From Caenorhabditis elegans (lineage: Eukaryota > Nematoda > Chromadorea > Rhabditida > Rhabditidae): a stretch of 64,000 nt of DNA. Of this stretch, positions 1-12,295 are shown piece by piece. How positions within the stretch are numbered: position 1 is the stretch's first letter; every line of letters starts with the position of its first letter. A program made the translations under genes and the position numbers. The stretch is from the NCBI RefSeq assembly GCF_000002985.6, contig NC_003282.8:4278001-4342000 (forward strand). The letters run 5' to 3'. Under the pieces are notes generated by a model. The model had not been told where the DNA came from, did not search any database, and saw nothing but the letters and a program-made list of their open reading frames with translations.

Positions 1-965
1 GAAGATTGGGCCACCTGGAGAGGAATTATTTGCGTATTTCCAGGCGTTTCTTAATATTTTAATTTGAAATTGGAATTCTCCAACTATTATTTGGTACTTG
101 TCAGTTTTTGCTCAAAAATCTTCAAATGCCCTAAAATAAGGCACGCAATAATTTTGTGTTTGTCAGTTACAGTAACCTCCTCCGAAAAGTTGAATTTCCC
201 TGCAAAAAATGTCTTTTTTTAAAAGTAAATTTGAATTTCCCGCCAGAATTTTTTCTCGCAAAATTTGAATTTCCCGCCAAAATGCTATTATCTCAGAAAA
301 TTGTAAATACAATTTTATTTCGAATAATTTGAATTCCCGCAAAAAATCATTCAAAAAATTGAATTTCCCGCCAAAAATGTTTTTTTTTCAGAAAATTTGA
401 ATTTCCCACCAAAATTTTTCTTAATCGTTGCCCGTAAATCCACACAATAATTGCCTCGCCCTTTTAGGCCACTTCGTTCATTCACTCTCTACGATGTCGC
501 CAAGACGCATCGTCGGCTAGCCAACCGACGATGGATTGACCCTGGATCTTTACCTAATTCTATCTTGTGTGTCTCATTCCTTTTTATTCCACCAATAAAT
601 TGGGATTCGTCTAAACTGTGTACTGTTATTCCTCATCGCACCGCTCATCTTCACTCGCCGCTTGACAGTTGCTCCGTGTCCTCCGCGCGTATTGGAATAC
701 GTCGTTTTCACCCGATGGGTTGACTCTCCCATTCGGTCTCGGGTGTCAACAGCTTTGGCAATGGGGGTCCTTCTAGATATATAATATTTGCTGGAACTGC
801 TTGATCAAGAGTCCCACCCGAACTGTTTTTTTTTGTTATTTTACTCTTCAAATGATTGTGATGTCAATGATTTCCGGACGTCAGATAGTTTATGTGTGTT
901 ATTACTGATTATTTAATAAATGTTAACTATTTTGAACATGAGAAAACGAAGAATAACATACATCA
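1..965. other. Intergenic, with an unexplained GC-richer island
   Basis: No convincing gene is seen. Positions 180-420 hold a short AT-rich motif (GAATTTCCCGCCAAAA-like) repeated several times, typical of worm intergenic DNA. Positions 451-770 are clearly richer in G and C and less repetitive. They contain a 90-codon plus-strand reading frame without recognisable similarity, ending near a TATATAATATT stretch. The island could be an old transposon or LTR fragment, but no terminal repeats were found. Confidence 0.4.
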
Positions 966-3900
966 TTAGTTATTACACGAGCAGAGCTCTTGAATCTTGT
1001 CAGCGCTGAGTGGTGAGATTGTATCCACAAATTTATCGATTCCATTCTCCTTTCTCCAATCATCAATACAATTCATAATACACGAATGAACAGCTCCACA
1101 TGACATCATCAGTGGTGGTTCACCAATTCCTTTTGATGAGTATACTTTTGCTCCATTTGCCTTGTTAATACCCAGGAGCTTCACTCTAAAGTCTTTCGGA
1201 ACATCACTAGACTTCGGTATTTTGTATTGTCCCGCCGAGTTTTGATTCAGTTGTCCAGTTTCTTTATTGAAAGTTATTTTTTCACAAGTGACGAGCCCGT
1301 ATCCCTGCATGAATGCTCCTTCGATCTGTCCAATGTCGATGGCAGGATTCAAGCTCTCTCCGACATCCATGACAATGTCCACACGGAGCAGACGGTTGTA
1401 TCCAGTCATTGTGTCGACTTCCATTTCTACTGCACAGGCTCCTGTTGTATTATAAGGGTACTCAAACTCACCAATGCTGAGTTTTTCCCGGTCAACCCTG
1501 AAATACATATTTCAAATTCTACAGGATCAGATAGGAACGACTTACGATCCATATTCTGTGCACTGCAATGGAACATAGGCTCCATATGCATCTCGAATTG
1601 ATTTTTCCCAATCACCATCGTTCTTATCAATGATCGGTTGCAGTCTAGACATTATCCTCTCACAACATGCCAAAACTGCCAACCCATTTGTATCTGCATT
1701 ATGGCTTGCCCCTGTTTCCGGAGCATTCGTTATTTTGTCAGTGCTGCAGTCAACAATGGTGATGGTATCTATTGGTCTCTGGAATATTTTAATAAGTGAA
1801 GTTTGATGTGTGCTTATGAACCTTCAACGCCTCACTGCAGACTTGTAGCATTTTCTGATTGAGTCCCTGACCCATCTCAGTTCCACCAATTGATAGCTGA
1901 ATAGATCCATCTAGATTGATCATAAGACTCGCTACACCATGCCCTGGTGGACCAGGATGGGAAAGTGCCAGACGGACTGATGACATCGCAATTCCTCTCT
2001 TTACAATTTTTGATGTTTTGTTGAAATTTTCAATAGTTTCCTTTCTCTTTTCAAAATCACTCCATCTGGTACAATATTCCCAACACTCGATATGTGCATC
2101 ACTGTAAATGTTCCCACTGAGGTACCGTTTTTCTCCCTCGAATGCGAAATTCAGTTTCTTAACTTCCTCCGTGCTCTTCCCAACTTCCCGCGCAATTCTT
2201 CTCATCACGCCTTCACTAACGAGCTTCGCTTGTGGATTCCCGTATCCTCGAAAAGCAGTATTACTGTTCGTATTGGTTTTAACCGGGTATCCATCATATC
2301 GAACGGTTCCCATATTATACACATCATCCACAAATTGACCCATAACCATTGTGACTCCTTCTGTATGATCTTTAGACCATCCGCCGTTCAGCCAAGCCTG
2401 ATGGTGAATTCCTTGTACTTTTCCATCGGAATTTATTCCTACTCTGTAAAAAATAATTTGATGCAGAGGTCAGCTGGGAAAACCGAAAGATGTTCGTGAA
2501 TTTGTCAAGGGATACCTAAGCAAATAAAAAAAGTGGGCTCACTTACGGTGGGTTGTGGGACTATTTATGGCCAGAAAAGCTAATTCTTTGCAGATGCTCT
2601 TGGTTTTTTAAACATAATAATATTATATGAAACTTGCTTGCCCAATCTTGATTAATATGGGTGCTAGAAAGCCCCGTTTGTTTCTGACCAACCTATATTT
2701 TGTATAAACCCCATGCCGCTTCCCAGTAATTGCCAAATCCTCTTCCCTCGAAAGATACCCGTAAGTTGGACGATTGAGCTTCTTTGCAACAACTGAACAT
2801 ATACATGCAATCCAGGAAGCATTATTCAACTTCCCACCAAATGCACCACCCATTCGTTTTGTCTAAAACACAAGTGATACATCTAATATGTCAAATAATC
2901 TTCTTACTAACTTTTACGATGATCTTGTGTGCTGGGATTTTCATTGTTTCGGCAACCATTAGCTGAGTGAAACTTGTTCCTTGGGTTGAGCAGTGCACAA
3001 TCCTGTAATTCTAAGATAAATTTTTTTCTCAAATTTAATGACATCTTACGACTCATCACCCTCCCCTGGAATCACCAAACTGCTCTGAGTCTCCAAGTAA
3101 AAGTGTTCTTGACTACCAAGGCTTGATTCTCCTTCCAAAACTTTGTAAGAATGTACCAAACTTTCATTGACCAAATATTCACTTTTCCCAAAATGCCGAA
3201 CTTTTCCGAGCAGTGATTTTGCTACGATAGCATCTTTCAATTCAACTAATGCTGGTAGTTCCTTATACTCCAACTTAACCAATTTTGCAGCACGTCTCGC
3301 CAGAAGAACATCGTTCGCAGCGATCACTCCGACCACTTGACCAACCGATTCTACCTGTCAAAAACACAAATAATTGAACTTATTGAACCCACGCTCACTT
3401 TCTTATCGGCAAATATAGTAGCGTCGTCTGGAAGGTTCATATTTGAAATTTGAAGACCAGGCGAGTTATTTCCAGGTACATCAGAAGCCCCAAAGAAACC
3501 GACAACACCTTCAAGCTTCAATGCTTCAGTAGCATCTATACTAAGTATTTCAGCATGCGGGACTGTAGAAAGTACAAAACCGAGATGAACAGGATCTGAA
3601 ATCAATAATTGTTTTGGATTGCTTTTAATACAGTCGTACTATATGTTTGAATGTCGTTCACATAAAGAGCTTCCCCTGTAATTGCACGCTCGTTAAAATA
3701 GTTGGCAAGCGGCCTTCCAACGGATTTGCGTTCAGTTGGCTGAAATCAACAAATTTAAAGTTTTATTTCAGATAGTTTCATTTCTACCTTGAAGTATTGA
3801 AGGTAATTTAATCCATCAACTGTTTCGGCTGTCTTTTCCACGTTTTTCATAAATTTGGAGAGCCTCGTGAGAGCAATTTTTATATTTTTGTTCTCACCCA

Positions 3901-6118
3901 TCCCACTCGTTTTACAAAGGTCAGGCACATCCAAATTTTTCAGGGCAAAAATATGTTCTTCCAAGGAAGTCAGCCGCTTTGGTGGACCGCCAAGCCCAAC
4001 GAAAATCCTGCTGATGTTGTTTCCAACAAGAGCAGCAAAGTTGAAGCTTGTGGAATCTTGTTCGCTGGTTTCGCCGAGTTTCAGGCAGAAAAGTTGACCA
4101 GTCTAAAGTTTAAAAAAAAAAATAATTTGATTCTCGAGTCAAAATAAAATAATTTACAATAGAACTTGAGAAGACGGTATTGACTATTGTGTTAGTAGCG
4201 AACAACTTTTTCTCTACGAACTCTTCTATGTTCACTTGAGTGAGATCTCCTGAATCGGTGAGCAAAGTTAGCTTAGCGTTGAGCACATTGAACAGGAGCA
4301 GCAAGTCGCTAACAGATATTGAAGATTTGGCTCCAGAAACGATACCTCCAGTCCAGGTCTGAAACGAACTGTGATAGCTTGGTGAACAATTAATGCAAAC
4401 TGAATGCTAATGTTACGAGACAAAGGAGACATAAGGTCACAATAGCTTAAACGAGCGATTAATGGAAATTTTCACGGTGGAACATCAGCAGTTTGAAACT
4501 GCAAACGCGCTTAACCGAACAAACGGTGGCACAGTCAGGTTGGGAATGTATAAACTTTAAATTGTCTCTGTTCAAAAAACAACGGATTTTATTGCGGTCA
4601 TTTTTTATATGCAGCGCACAACGCAATCTTAGAGAGTTTTTGAGACAGCAGAAAATATAGGTTTTTAGACTGAGTATCATGAAGGGGGTCATCTAGTTTT
4701 TGTGCTGCAAATGTGCTCTAAAAATAGGTGTAACACCGACGTTAATACAATACTCCGTTCTCTGAAAAAACTCACAGCAAAATTTGCAATCTGTGGAGAG
4801 GAGAATTTTTTTATAAATGCATCGACTTCTTTCCCGATATTTTGGCTTAATGATCTGGAGAGGATGTCAGACATTTCTGAATTTATGATTTGCTCCCAGG
4901 AAGAATTAAGTTACTTACTCTGAATATTTACCGCAGCACCAATCACCACGGTTTCTGGATTTTCAATGACCTCATTAAACTCTTTCACATATTTGGTTGT
5001 AATCCACTTTTGAGAAAACTCTTTTGGGTTACGGGTTGCTACTGAAAAATGCATTTAATTTCTAGGCAACTGTGTAGCAAAATTCACTAAATCTAGTTAT
5101 AAGCCCGGAAGAAATGACGGTTCGATCTTTTTTGAACTCTTTGAATTGCTCAATACTTTTTGGTAGTAGAAGCTCAATCCTGTCACCTTTAAGTGTAACT
5201 GGGTTTTCAGAGTCCACAAAGATCTGTAAAAAAAGTTCTTACTATTAGTATTTTTCTAAACCTTCAACATACTCTGAGCGAAGGCGGAAAAATGATTTCC
5301 TGCGAGGGATCATATTCTGGGAAATCATTGAACGAAGTGAGTTTTTCATACGCTTCGTCTTCACTGCTTAAATCTTTACAACATCCTGCTCCAGCTTTTT
5401 TACCCCCACAGCATCCTCCACCACTTGACGAGAAACTGTAAAGAGCTTCAAGAATCGGTCGGTATCCGGTGCATCTGCATAGATTAGCTCGGATCGCTGC
5501 ATTTATTTGTTCAATCGTAGGGTTCGGATGATTACGGAGGAGCGCATATGCTGACATTACAAATCCGGGTGAGCAGAAGCCGCCTGAAGCCGAAAGTACT
5601 GGTTGAAGCATGTTTAATTGCTAAAGGTTGAACTGCCGCCTCAAGGATCTAAGGAATAGCGAGATCCGTTCTGGGTAAACCCTAGAGGCTGACTATGTGG
5701 GAAGACACGATTTCTCACAAAACCTACATTGCACCGCATGTCCTCTAGCCATTCTATCCTGAATCGGGTGAATCTTATCCCGACTTCCAACTCCTTCCAC
5801 AGTAATCACAAAAGTCTTGTGAACATGAAACAATGGGACCAAACATGCATTGACTGCACTGTAGACTGCCTTGTTAAGAGAATCATCCCATGTACCAAGA
5901 ACAACAGTACAAGATCCACAGACACCTTCTTCACAACCTAGCTTTGTTCCTCGAAGACCCACTGGAATATTACAACGTTAGGCAGATAACGTCATCATTT
6001 AAATAATTGTGACCTTACACTTGTTTCTCAAATAATACGCCAATGTTAGTTCGGGATCCACATTTTCTTCTTTAATATCTTTTCCATTCACATTGAAGAA
6101 TATACCAGTAGGTGGCAT
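966..6118 (-). CDS. Aldehyde oxidase-type molybdo-flavoenzyme (xanthine dehydrogenase family)
   Basis: Sixteen phase-consistent exons encode about 1273 residues: 6019-6118, 5728-5961, 5273-5583, 5088-5223, 4919-5041, 4776-4876, 4158-4358, 3788-4102, 3640-3739, 3399-3595, 3050-3354, 2912-3002, 2642-2862, 1822-2443, 1546-1778 and 966-1497. Two N-terminal 2Fe-2S domains are visible (CEEGVCGSC; QCGFCSPG with NLCRCTGYRP), then an FAD domain (TWTGGIVSGAKSS), then the molybdopterin domain (QEHFYLET, MGGAFGGK, FRGYGNPQ, GGTEMGQG, GEPPLMMS with the catalytic Glu). The xanthine-binding Glu after FGGK is Leu, and the conserved Arg about 32 residues before FRGYG is Val. Those changes fit aldehyde oxidases, which oxidise aldehydes and N-heterocycles in the cytosol. 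The ATG directly follows a TTTCAG acceptor, so trans-splicing is likely. The intron after 2642 starts with GC. Confidence 0.93.
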
Positions 6119-7501
6119 CTGAAATCCGCTTAAAGAAATGACTGAATTCCAATTGACTCATTCGGGTGCATGATTAATACAAATAGGAAAAGATTAAGGA
6201 AAACAAGTTGGGGTTGGTAAATATGTTTTTTTTTTCAAATAATTTTAACTGTTACTTTAAGCGAATTGTTCAATTTTAAATTGGCAAAAAATGTAATTAA
6301 AACATGTAAGCATGTAAAGAACAAGTATGGGCGTTCAAGCGATAAGAGAATAATTGTAATCGAAAATCATGTTCTTGTAAATAAAATGTTGTTTGTTATG
6401 GATATGGATACAACTCACAAGTCAAATTGAAATTTGAATTTCCCTCTTTTTTTGAAAACCATCAAAAAGTTTCAAAAATAATTCAAATTCTGAATTCCTA
6501 CAAAAAAAATTACAGTATAGTAGACATCAGGGGTGGGCGGCATTCGGTAAATTTATTTGCCGACAATGGCAAATTGCCCGTTTGCCAATTTGCCGGAAAT
6601 CTTTACTTGTGGCAAATTGCCGTTAGTCGAAAATTTATGGAATCTCTTTAAACTGTTCTTTTTTGAAGTTTTTTCCTCGTTTTTTCAAAATATTTTCAAA
6701 AAATTGCCTCATTTTTCTAAATAGATATAGAAAAATTCATATTATGCGTACAGTTTCGCAGACTAAAATTGAAATTCTAAAGCTTCAAAAAAGAATGTGC
6801 AAAACAACAATTTGCCTTTTTTTTCGGCAAATTCGGCTAATCGGCAATTTGCCAGTTTGTCACCCACCGCTGGGTTACATAACATAACTTATACGGCAGA
6901 GTACGGCTATTGGGGAAAGAAATACTGAAACTTTAAAAATGTAAAGCACAGGCGTCTTTTCGAACCCCTACAATTTTGAAATATGAATATAATTAAAACA
7001 TAAAACAGGTAGAAAAATGTTTTTTGATCGACGACTTCCAAAAAATAGGTATATTTTTGATTCGACAACATTGAAAAACTATTAATCATTTCCCTAATGA
7101 AGAGAGTCAATGAGCAAATAATATCAAACAACCCTTCGTCAAAAATCATGCTCGCATTATCAGAGTAGAAAGAAAATGGCAACATTAATACAGTCTTTGG
7201 TATCTATGCAAACAGTTTCGCAACATTGATGATAACAGACCTATAACTTACAGAAAAAAAGATGGAGCATGTCAATTCTGAAAGTGTTTCTAGTTAAAAA
7301 ACGGGTTTCATACTGTCTACTTCAAATTGATATACAATTGTTTTCTAAAAATTTACAATTTTTTTTACAAGACTATTCACAAATTAAAACACAAAAAAAA
7401 CATTGCAGTCGAGTAAAAATATTAAAATCTAGTAGACAACATTGAAGAAATATTTTCCTGTCGTTTTCTGCATCTGAAACTTTGAAATTTCAAAATTATT
7501 T
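6119..7501. other. Intergenic, mostly repeats
   Basis: The stretch lies between the aldehyde oxidase start and the chemoreceptor stop. It holds the 6530-6880 foldback repeat described separately and AT-rich sequence. No coding exon with a recognisable product was found on either strand. Confidence 0.5.
6528..6882. repeat. Foldback element with GGCAAATTGCC ends (left copy)
   Basis: About 350 bp begin near GGGGTGGGCGGCATT and end near CACCCACCGCTGGGTTACAT. Both ends are packed with GGCAAATTGCC and TTTGCCG palindromes in opposite orientation. The core holds a conserved stretch containing AGATATAGAAAAATTCATA. A second member of the same family lies at about 63600-63990. It looks like a non-autonomous foldback or MITE-type repeat without coding capacity. 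Confidence 0.6.
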
Positions 7502-10432
7502 TTAGTTTTTTTTCTTAAAAACCAACCTTTTCGGTATAAATTCCTTTCGCAATTTTGAGCTACTCACTAGTAAGCTCCACGGAGAACTGATGCACATTAT
7601 TTCCGTAGTGAAGAACCTGGGAAAATGAAATGTTCGTAACTTTTTGATGTGAAATTCAAATTCACCATGTTTCAATTTGCGTATCCATCAATTTTAAGCT
7701 CGAAAGCTCCAAGTTTCACAAAAAACGGTGTTTGGTACGCAATCATTCTGCGTTTGCGTACTTTTGGCGCTACAGTGATCCGGAAGTTTTAAGATTCTCA
7801 GAATATGCTTTCAAATTGACAAGAGTTGTGAAATTTAGAATTTGGTAGTAATTTTTCAGTCATTTTCTTCAAAACTTCGGGATAAACTTCATTATTGTTG
7901 TTTTTTTGAAAATTTTTCATTTAAAATCAGTTTCGTGAATTTCGGTGTTTGGTACGCAATCGTGCGTACTCTTGACGCTACAGTAGCCCCAAAATTTTCA
8001 AATGCAAGCTAGGGACTTCTCGTTTTTTGGAATTCCACTGAAATTTGACAGAGATTCTTGGATTGAATGCAAATTTGGAAAGTTCCAGTTCCAAACTTGA
8101 ATTTCAGCAATTTTTCTCAAATCCTACCAAAGTTCCGTTCCAATATCCACCAGTTGAGGATTAGTGGAGAAATATAAAACCATTGTTTTTGCGAAATTTG
8201 GCACAAACAGAACAAATGAGAAAAATGCACATTTGAAAATAATTAGGTCTGTTGGTGGGTTGAGATTTGAAGATTCCGATCGATTAATACTGAAGAATGT
8301 GTTTGACATCTGAAAGTAATACTGAATGAACTGAAAATTTTAGGTAAGAAGTTTGTATTCGCTGTTATTCAATTAGTCTTGTCGAATAATTTCAGCTTGA
8401 AAGCTCTCAGTAACCTATGGTGTTTGGTACGCAGTCACTTGGTTTTTGCGTACTTTTAGCGCTAGAGTAACCTAGAAATTTTTAAATTAATGCTAGAAAC
8501 ACCTGGTTTTTTTTATTTTGACAGAAAACGTTTAGTTTATGCATTTCAAAATTTATTCTCAAAAGTTTCAAGTGTGTAAAAAAATTTCGTTTGACTACAG
8601 GTGTAATTTCTTTTCGAAATATTCATTCTTGAACTGACAAAATATATTATTTATGTTTATATTTTTTAGATTTGGCATTACATTTTAAGTTATTAATGTG
8701 ATTCCGGGAACATTTTGGTTTCTCTGCTCGAGCATGATGTATAATTAGAAGTTTTCTTCAATCTCTAGGTGTTTGCGTACTTTTGAAGCTACAGTAACCC
8801 ACAGTTTTCGGCAAAGTCTGCACCAAATGCACAAAAGTGATGAGATACAAAAATGAGCTGACCAGGAAGCAAAATATCGATAAAGTGAGGTCCTGGAGCA
8901 CATCTAGCTAGAAAAATTTAAAAGTTAAAAAAATTTCAGACATGTCAGACTTTGATGAACTCCGGACTGGCGCGTAGAAACAATCCGCCAGAAGGGGCAG
9001 CGATGAGTGAGAAATTGTGATTTCCAGTGTAGAATAGTGGAATTAATACAATTGTTGGAGCCAGCCATTCAGATAAGTAAACTATTAGGATAAGGGTTGG
9101 AGACCAGAACTGGAAAATTTTGAATGAAAGGAAGTTGCGTAGAAAATTGGCGTTTAATTGTGGAGAGGGGGCAGAAATTCGACGGAAAGTAGGTAGAAAA
9201 TTGATGAAAGGTTACAGAAAGTTGCAGAAAATCGCAGAAGGTACAAAAAGTTGCCAAAAAGCTATAACAAGTTACAAGAAGATTTGAAATGCTCTCAAAA
9301 AATTGCCAAATAGCTACAGAAAGTTGGATAACAGCTACAACAAGTTTCAAAAAATTATAAAATGCTGGCAAAATCTTCATAAAATTGTGAAGAAGGTACA
9401 GAGTTACAGAAATTACAGAAAATTAAAAAAAGCTACAAACAGTCACATACAGTTATAATAAATTTTCAAAAAAGCTACAGAAAGTTACAAAAAATTACCA
9501 AGAACGCACAAAAATGCCAAAAAGCTACTTCATAAATCAACGACATGGCTCTTCACTTCTCCCGGATGCTCAATGGATTCCTCCTGAAGCTGCTGGGCTC
9601 AATGGTCAGCACACTGCAATGATGAAGCTGCTGCTGGATGCTCTTGCATGACTGGTCATCACGATGCACATATGGAACATCTGCTCCTGCTCGGACTCAT
9701 ACAATCATCAAACAACTAGCCACTTGTGGAGAACATAAAGTCGAAGTGATCTTTGTGAGAAAATGGTTGTTTTAAATAAATTTTATTTTCTCCAAAAAAA
9801 AAATAGCTACAGAAAGTTGGTAAGAAGCTACGAAATTAACAAGCAAATTTCACAGGACATTGACCTAAAGAGCTCAACATTTGACCAATATATATGGAAA
9901 ATTCTATTAAAAGTTCACAGAAAATTACACCAATTTCTCATAAAGCCGAAATGTACCTTTACATGATTCCTAAACCGAAATATCTCGGAGCACCGATTGA
10001 CGGCAACTACCGTATACCCTAGGAACATGGCATTTTTGATAACTGTCAATGAAAACCACAACAGCTGAGGAATCCAATGATCGTTTGCTGCTTCGAATAG
10101 GTTATGAACTCGGTATTTGCGTGGGCGAGCAACCAGCTCCACGTATAGGAACATAAGGAGGTCCGTGATAGCCTAAAATTCTAGGGGTTTTTTAAATTTG
10201 CTCAATGGGAAAATGGACCGATGCAGCATGATTCTAAGGCACTGTCCCAAGAAGAAACCTCTCAACTTACATGCATCCTGATAATCAAGAAAAACGACGA
10301 TTTGAAAACATTTTTTCTTAATTGGTGAATAATATACAAAACCCGCAGGTACAAAAACACAGAAAACCAGCATATCGGAATAAATATCAAATGACTTATT
10401 GGGAGTAGACTTAGATTTATGGAGAGCGGCAT
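7502..10432 (-). CDS. Seven-transmembrane nematode chemoreceptor (Srg superfamily, srv-like)
   Basis: Six phase-consistent exons (10271-10432, 9963-10172, 8951-9109, 8803-8907, 8128-8309, 7502-7616) encode 310 residues, the usual size for this family. Hydrophobic helices follow one another: LIFIPICWFSVFLYL, LLMFLYVELVA, LWFSLTVIKNAMFLGYTVV with the NRCSEIFRF turn after helix 3, LILIVYLSEWLAPTIVLIPL, LSIFCFLVSSFLYLITF, CAFFSFVLFVPNF and EIMCISSPWSLLVSS. It ends in a basic tail. The NR(C/F)-type turn and the closing 'SPW.LL..S..LRKEF' pattern are typical of worm serpentine receptors expressed in chemosensory neurons. The exon 3 donor (AAA|GTCTGA) is weak. Assignment to srv rather than sru or srg is a guess. 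Confidence 0.8.
7700..8820. repeat. Dispersed GGTGTTTGGTACGCA / TTTGCGTACTTTTGGCGCTACAGTA repeats
   Basis: Near-identical blocks of about 60 bp occur at about 7725, 7950, 8420 and 8768, all inside introns of the chemoreceptor gene. They share the motif of a GTACGCA pair around GCGTACTTTT followed by GCTACAGT. This is a small interspersed repeat family with no coding capacity. Confidence 0.55.
9535..9806 (+). pseudogene. Possible processed retrocopy inside a chemoreceptor intron
   Basis: A GC-richer, non-repetitive stretch stands out from the AT-rich intron between chemoreceptor exons 9963-10172 and 8951-9109. It ends with AATAAA at 9775-9780 and a run of ten A at 9794-9803. That is the arrangement expected of a reverse-transcribed, polyadenylated transcript inserted in the plus orientation. 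Short open stretches run through it but are broken by stops, and no product is recognised. Target-site duplications were not identified. Confidence 0.3.
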
Positions 10433-10745
10433 TTTTAGGACATCAACCAAAAACACGTGTCATTCCAAGAAGATATGAAGAATGGTGGGAAAATAAGAAA
10501 AGTTGAGAGAGAAAATTTGAGAGATTGAGAGAGGGTGAGCAGGTGATTTTTGTGTTGTGTTGGGGAAAATTGGAAAAAGGAAAGTAAAGTATTAAACAAG
10601 ATGGCAACAAACATTAATTTCAACGTTTGACGAGACCAGTTTGTTTCACATGATCCCGAGGAATATCATTGTTCTGACTAAAATTGTTGTGTAACTATAC
10701 AAAATTCATATACAAATACAAAAATTGCGAGAACGGAATATTTTC

Positions 10746-10994
10746 TCATTCCCGCATCCAGGACAAGATTTTCGGAAAATTTGAATAGCCGAATATATTA
10801 GCTAACAATGTATGGGTCTCTTCATCGCTTAACACTATTTCCTCGTGGCTCGCTTCCGCAGGATACCTGCCGCGAGTCAACTTGCCTGTCAGGCGGCTAG
10901 CCCCTTCCTTGCTCTTCTCATCGTTTAGCATTTCTACTATAATTTGAATTATCCCAAATGGATAAAGTTCCTTTTCAAATCTTGAATCTACCAC
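10746..10994 (-). CDS. Unidentified 82-codon reading frame
   Basis: This minus-strand frame is open with charged, gene-like composition (EMLNDEKSKEGASRLTGK; EEIVLSDEETHTLL) and stands out from its AT-rich surroundings. No family is recognised, and there is no clear ATG. An acceptor-like TTTCTCAG lies just upstream at about 11007. It could be an internal exon of a decayed gene or a mobile-element fragment. The call rests on composition alone. Confidence 0.2.
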   Translation of the reverse strand: MVDSRFEKELYPFGIIQIIVEMLNDEKSKEGASRLTGKLTRGRYPAEASHEEIVLSDEETHTLLANIFGYSNFPKILSWMRE

Positions 10995-11204
10995 CTAGAC
11001 AGCTGAGAAATGCTTTGAAATCGATGGATCTGTTATCTTTGTGAGTTCGAAATTAAATCCAAAACGATGAACTGTAATTTTAAATTATTTGGTAAACAAG
11101 TCTAGATTCGTTAATTCGACTAATTAAAAAATTTTGAGTAACCTTTTTGACAGAAAATGCCAGTAAAAAATTATCTATGCAAATAAAAAATGGTTTTTGT
11201 TATT

Positions 11205-12061
11205 TTTAGAACATGATTTATTTTCAGAATCTGTCTCTCCTTCACGTCTGGAAACTCAAAAATCCTTCGTTTTCACAGATCCATCAAACCGTGATCGTAT
11301 TTTTGCGGGAATGTTTAATAACCCACATTCATTTTTGAATGGTGTACTGCCAACCGTCAGCAAATGCACTCCAACTCAATTCCGATGAGTTAATCCGAAA
11401 TTGAAGGTGAATGAATTTGTGATACATTTGTATATTCCATCAACGAGTGGTTGATGAGGTCTACCTCAACAAGAACAGTTTTCGGTGGATACAAAAAGAG
11501 CTGCACGGATTGGAATTCCAATGTCTTCACTTAAAACCATTTAAAAGGAGTACTTCAAATCTGAAAATGCTGAAATCAAATGCTGAGCAAATCGTCTTTA
11601 AAGGGTATCCATTACCCGACAATTCAATTCAAACTTATCAAGAAGTTCAAGAAACCTTTCAACACAATCTTAAAATTCTTGAAATCCCATCCAACTATCC
11701 TCTAACTCTTAATGATTTATTGATCATCAATTGTTGTATTTTACGAGTCAAATGCATACTGACTCCAAACGTACTGAACTTATTCATAAAGCACTGGATG
11801 AACGGGTCCAACCCTTTATTGAAACATTTTTCGGCGAGAATATCAACAGAACTAAACCGCCATCTACGACCATTCATAAATAGACTACTAGCTGGTTTGA
11901 AATATGAGACGACAGTTCTAGAGTTTGAATTGAATGCCCAAGAAAATATTGCAGCTCAAGAAGTTTATGTAGTTCAGGGAAACGAAGAAACTCTAGCGAT
12001 TATAACATTCTCTGATGAAGGTCGTTATTTCCAAATGTTTACTCAACCAGAAGAAAATTAG
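11205..12061 (+). pseudogene. F-box-associated (FBA_2) gene lacking its F-box and upstream frame
   Basis: The frame 11447-12061 encodes about 200 residues that follow the worm F-box-associated type 2 domain. Landmarks are a TLNDLLIINC block and, shortly after, LNLFIKHWMNGSNPLLKH, the usual 'L..F.KHW..GSNP.L' signature. Upstream, 11205-11385 is another open piece in the same strand, but stops and frame changes separate the two. No N-terminal F-box is visible. The family supplies substrate adaptors for SCF ubiquitin ligases and is one of the fastest-turning-over families in C. elegans. I judge this copy decayed; a short functional protein starting downstream cannot be excluded. Confidence 0.6.
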
Positions 12062-12295
12062 AGATTTTAATAATTAAGGTCTTAATAATTAAAATTTGAA
12101 GCCCAATTGAAAATTTTCTGAAATCAATAATACATATATTGATTGTTTGGCTGTCTTTTAATTTTTAACTAAATGTATGTATATCGTATTGTGTTTATCG
12201 TAACTGTATTACTGTTTTTCATGTTTAATAAATATTTGTATTGCATATTCACAATTAATACATTTCAAATTTCAAAAAAAAAAACCGAAAACAAG

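Noticed and set aside
4459-4692. 77-codon minus-strand frame inside an aldehyde oxidase intron
   Set aside because: The flanking exons 4776-4876 and 4158-4358 join in phase without it, and it matches no part of the family.
966-6118. Calling this gene xanthine dehydrogenase
   Set aside because: The two purine-binding residues are replaced (Glu to Leu, Arg to Val), as in aldehyde oxidases.
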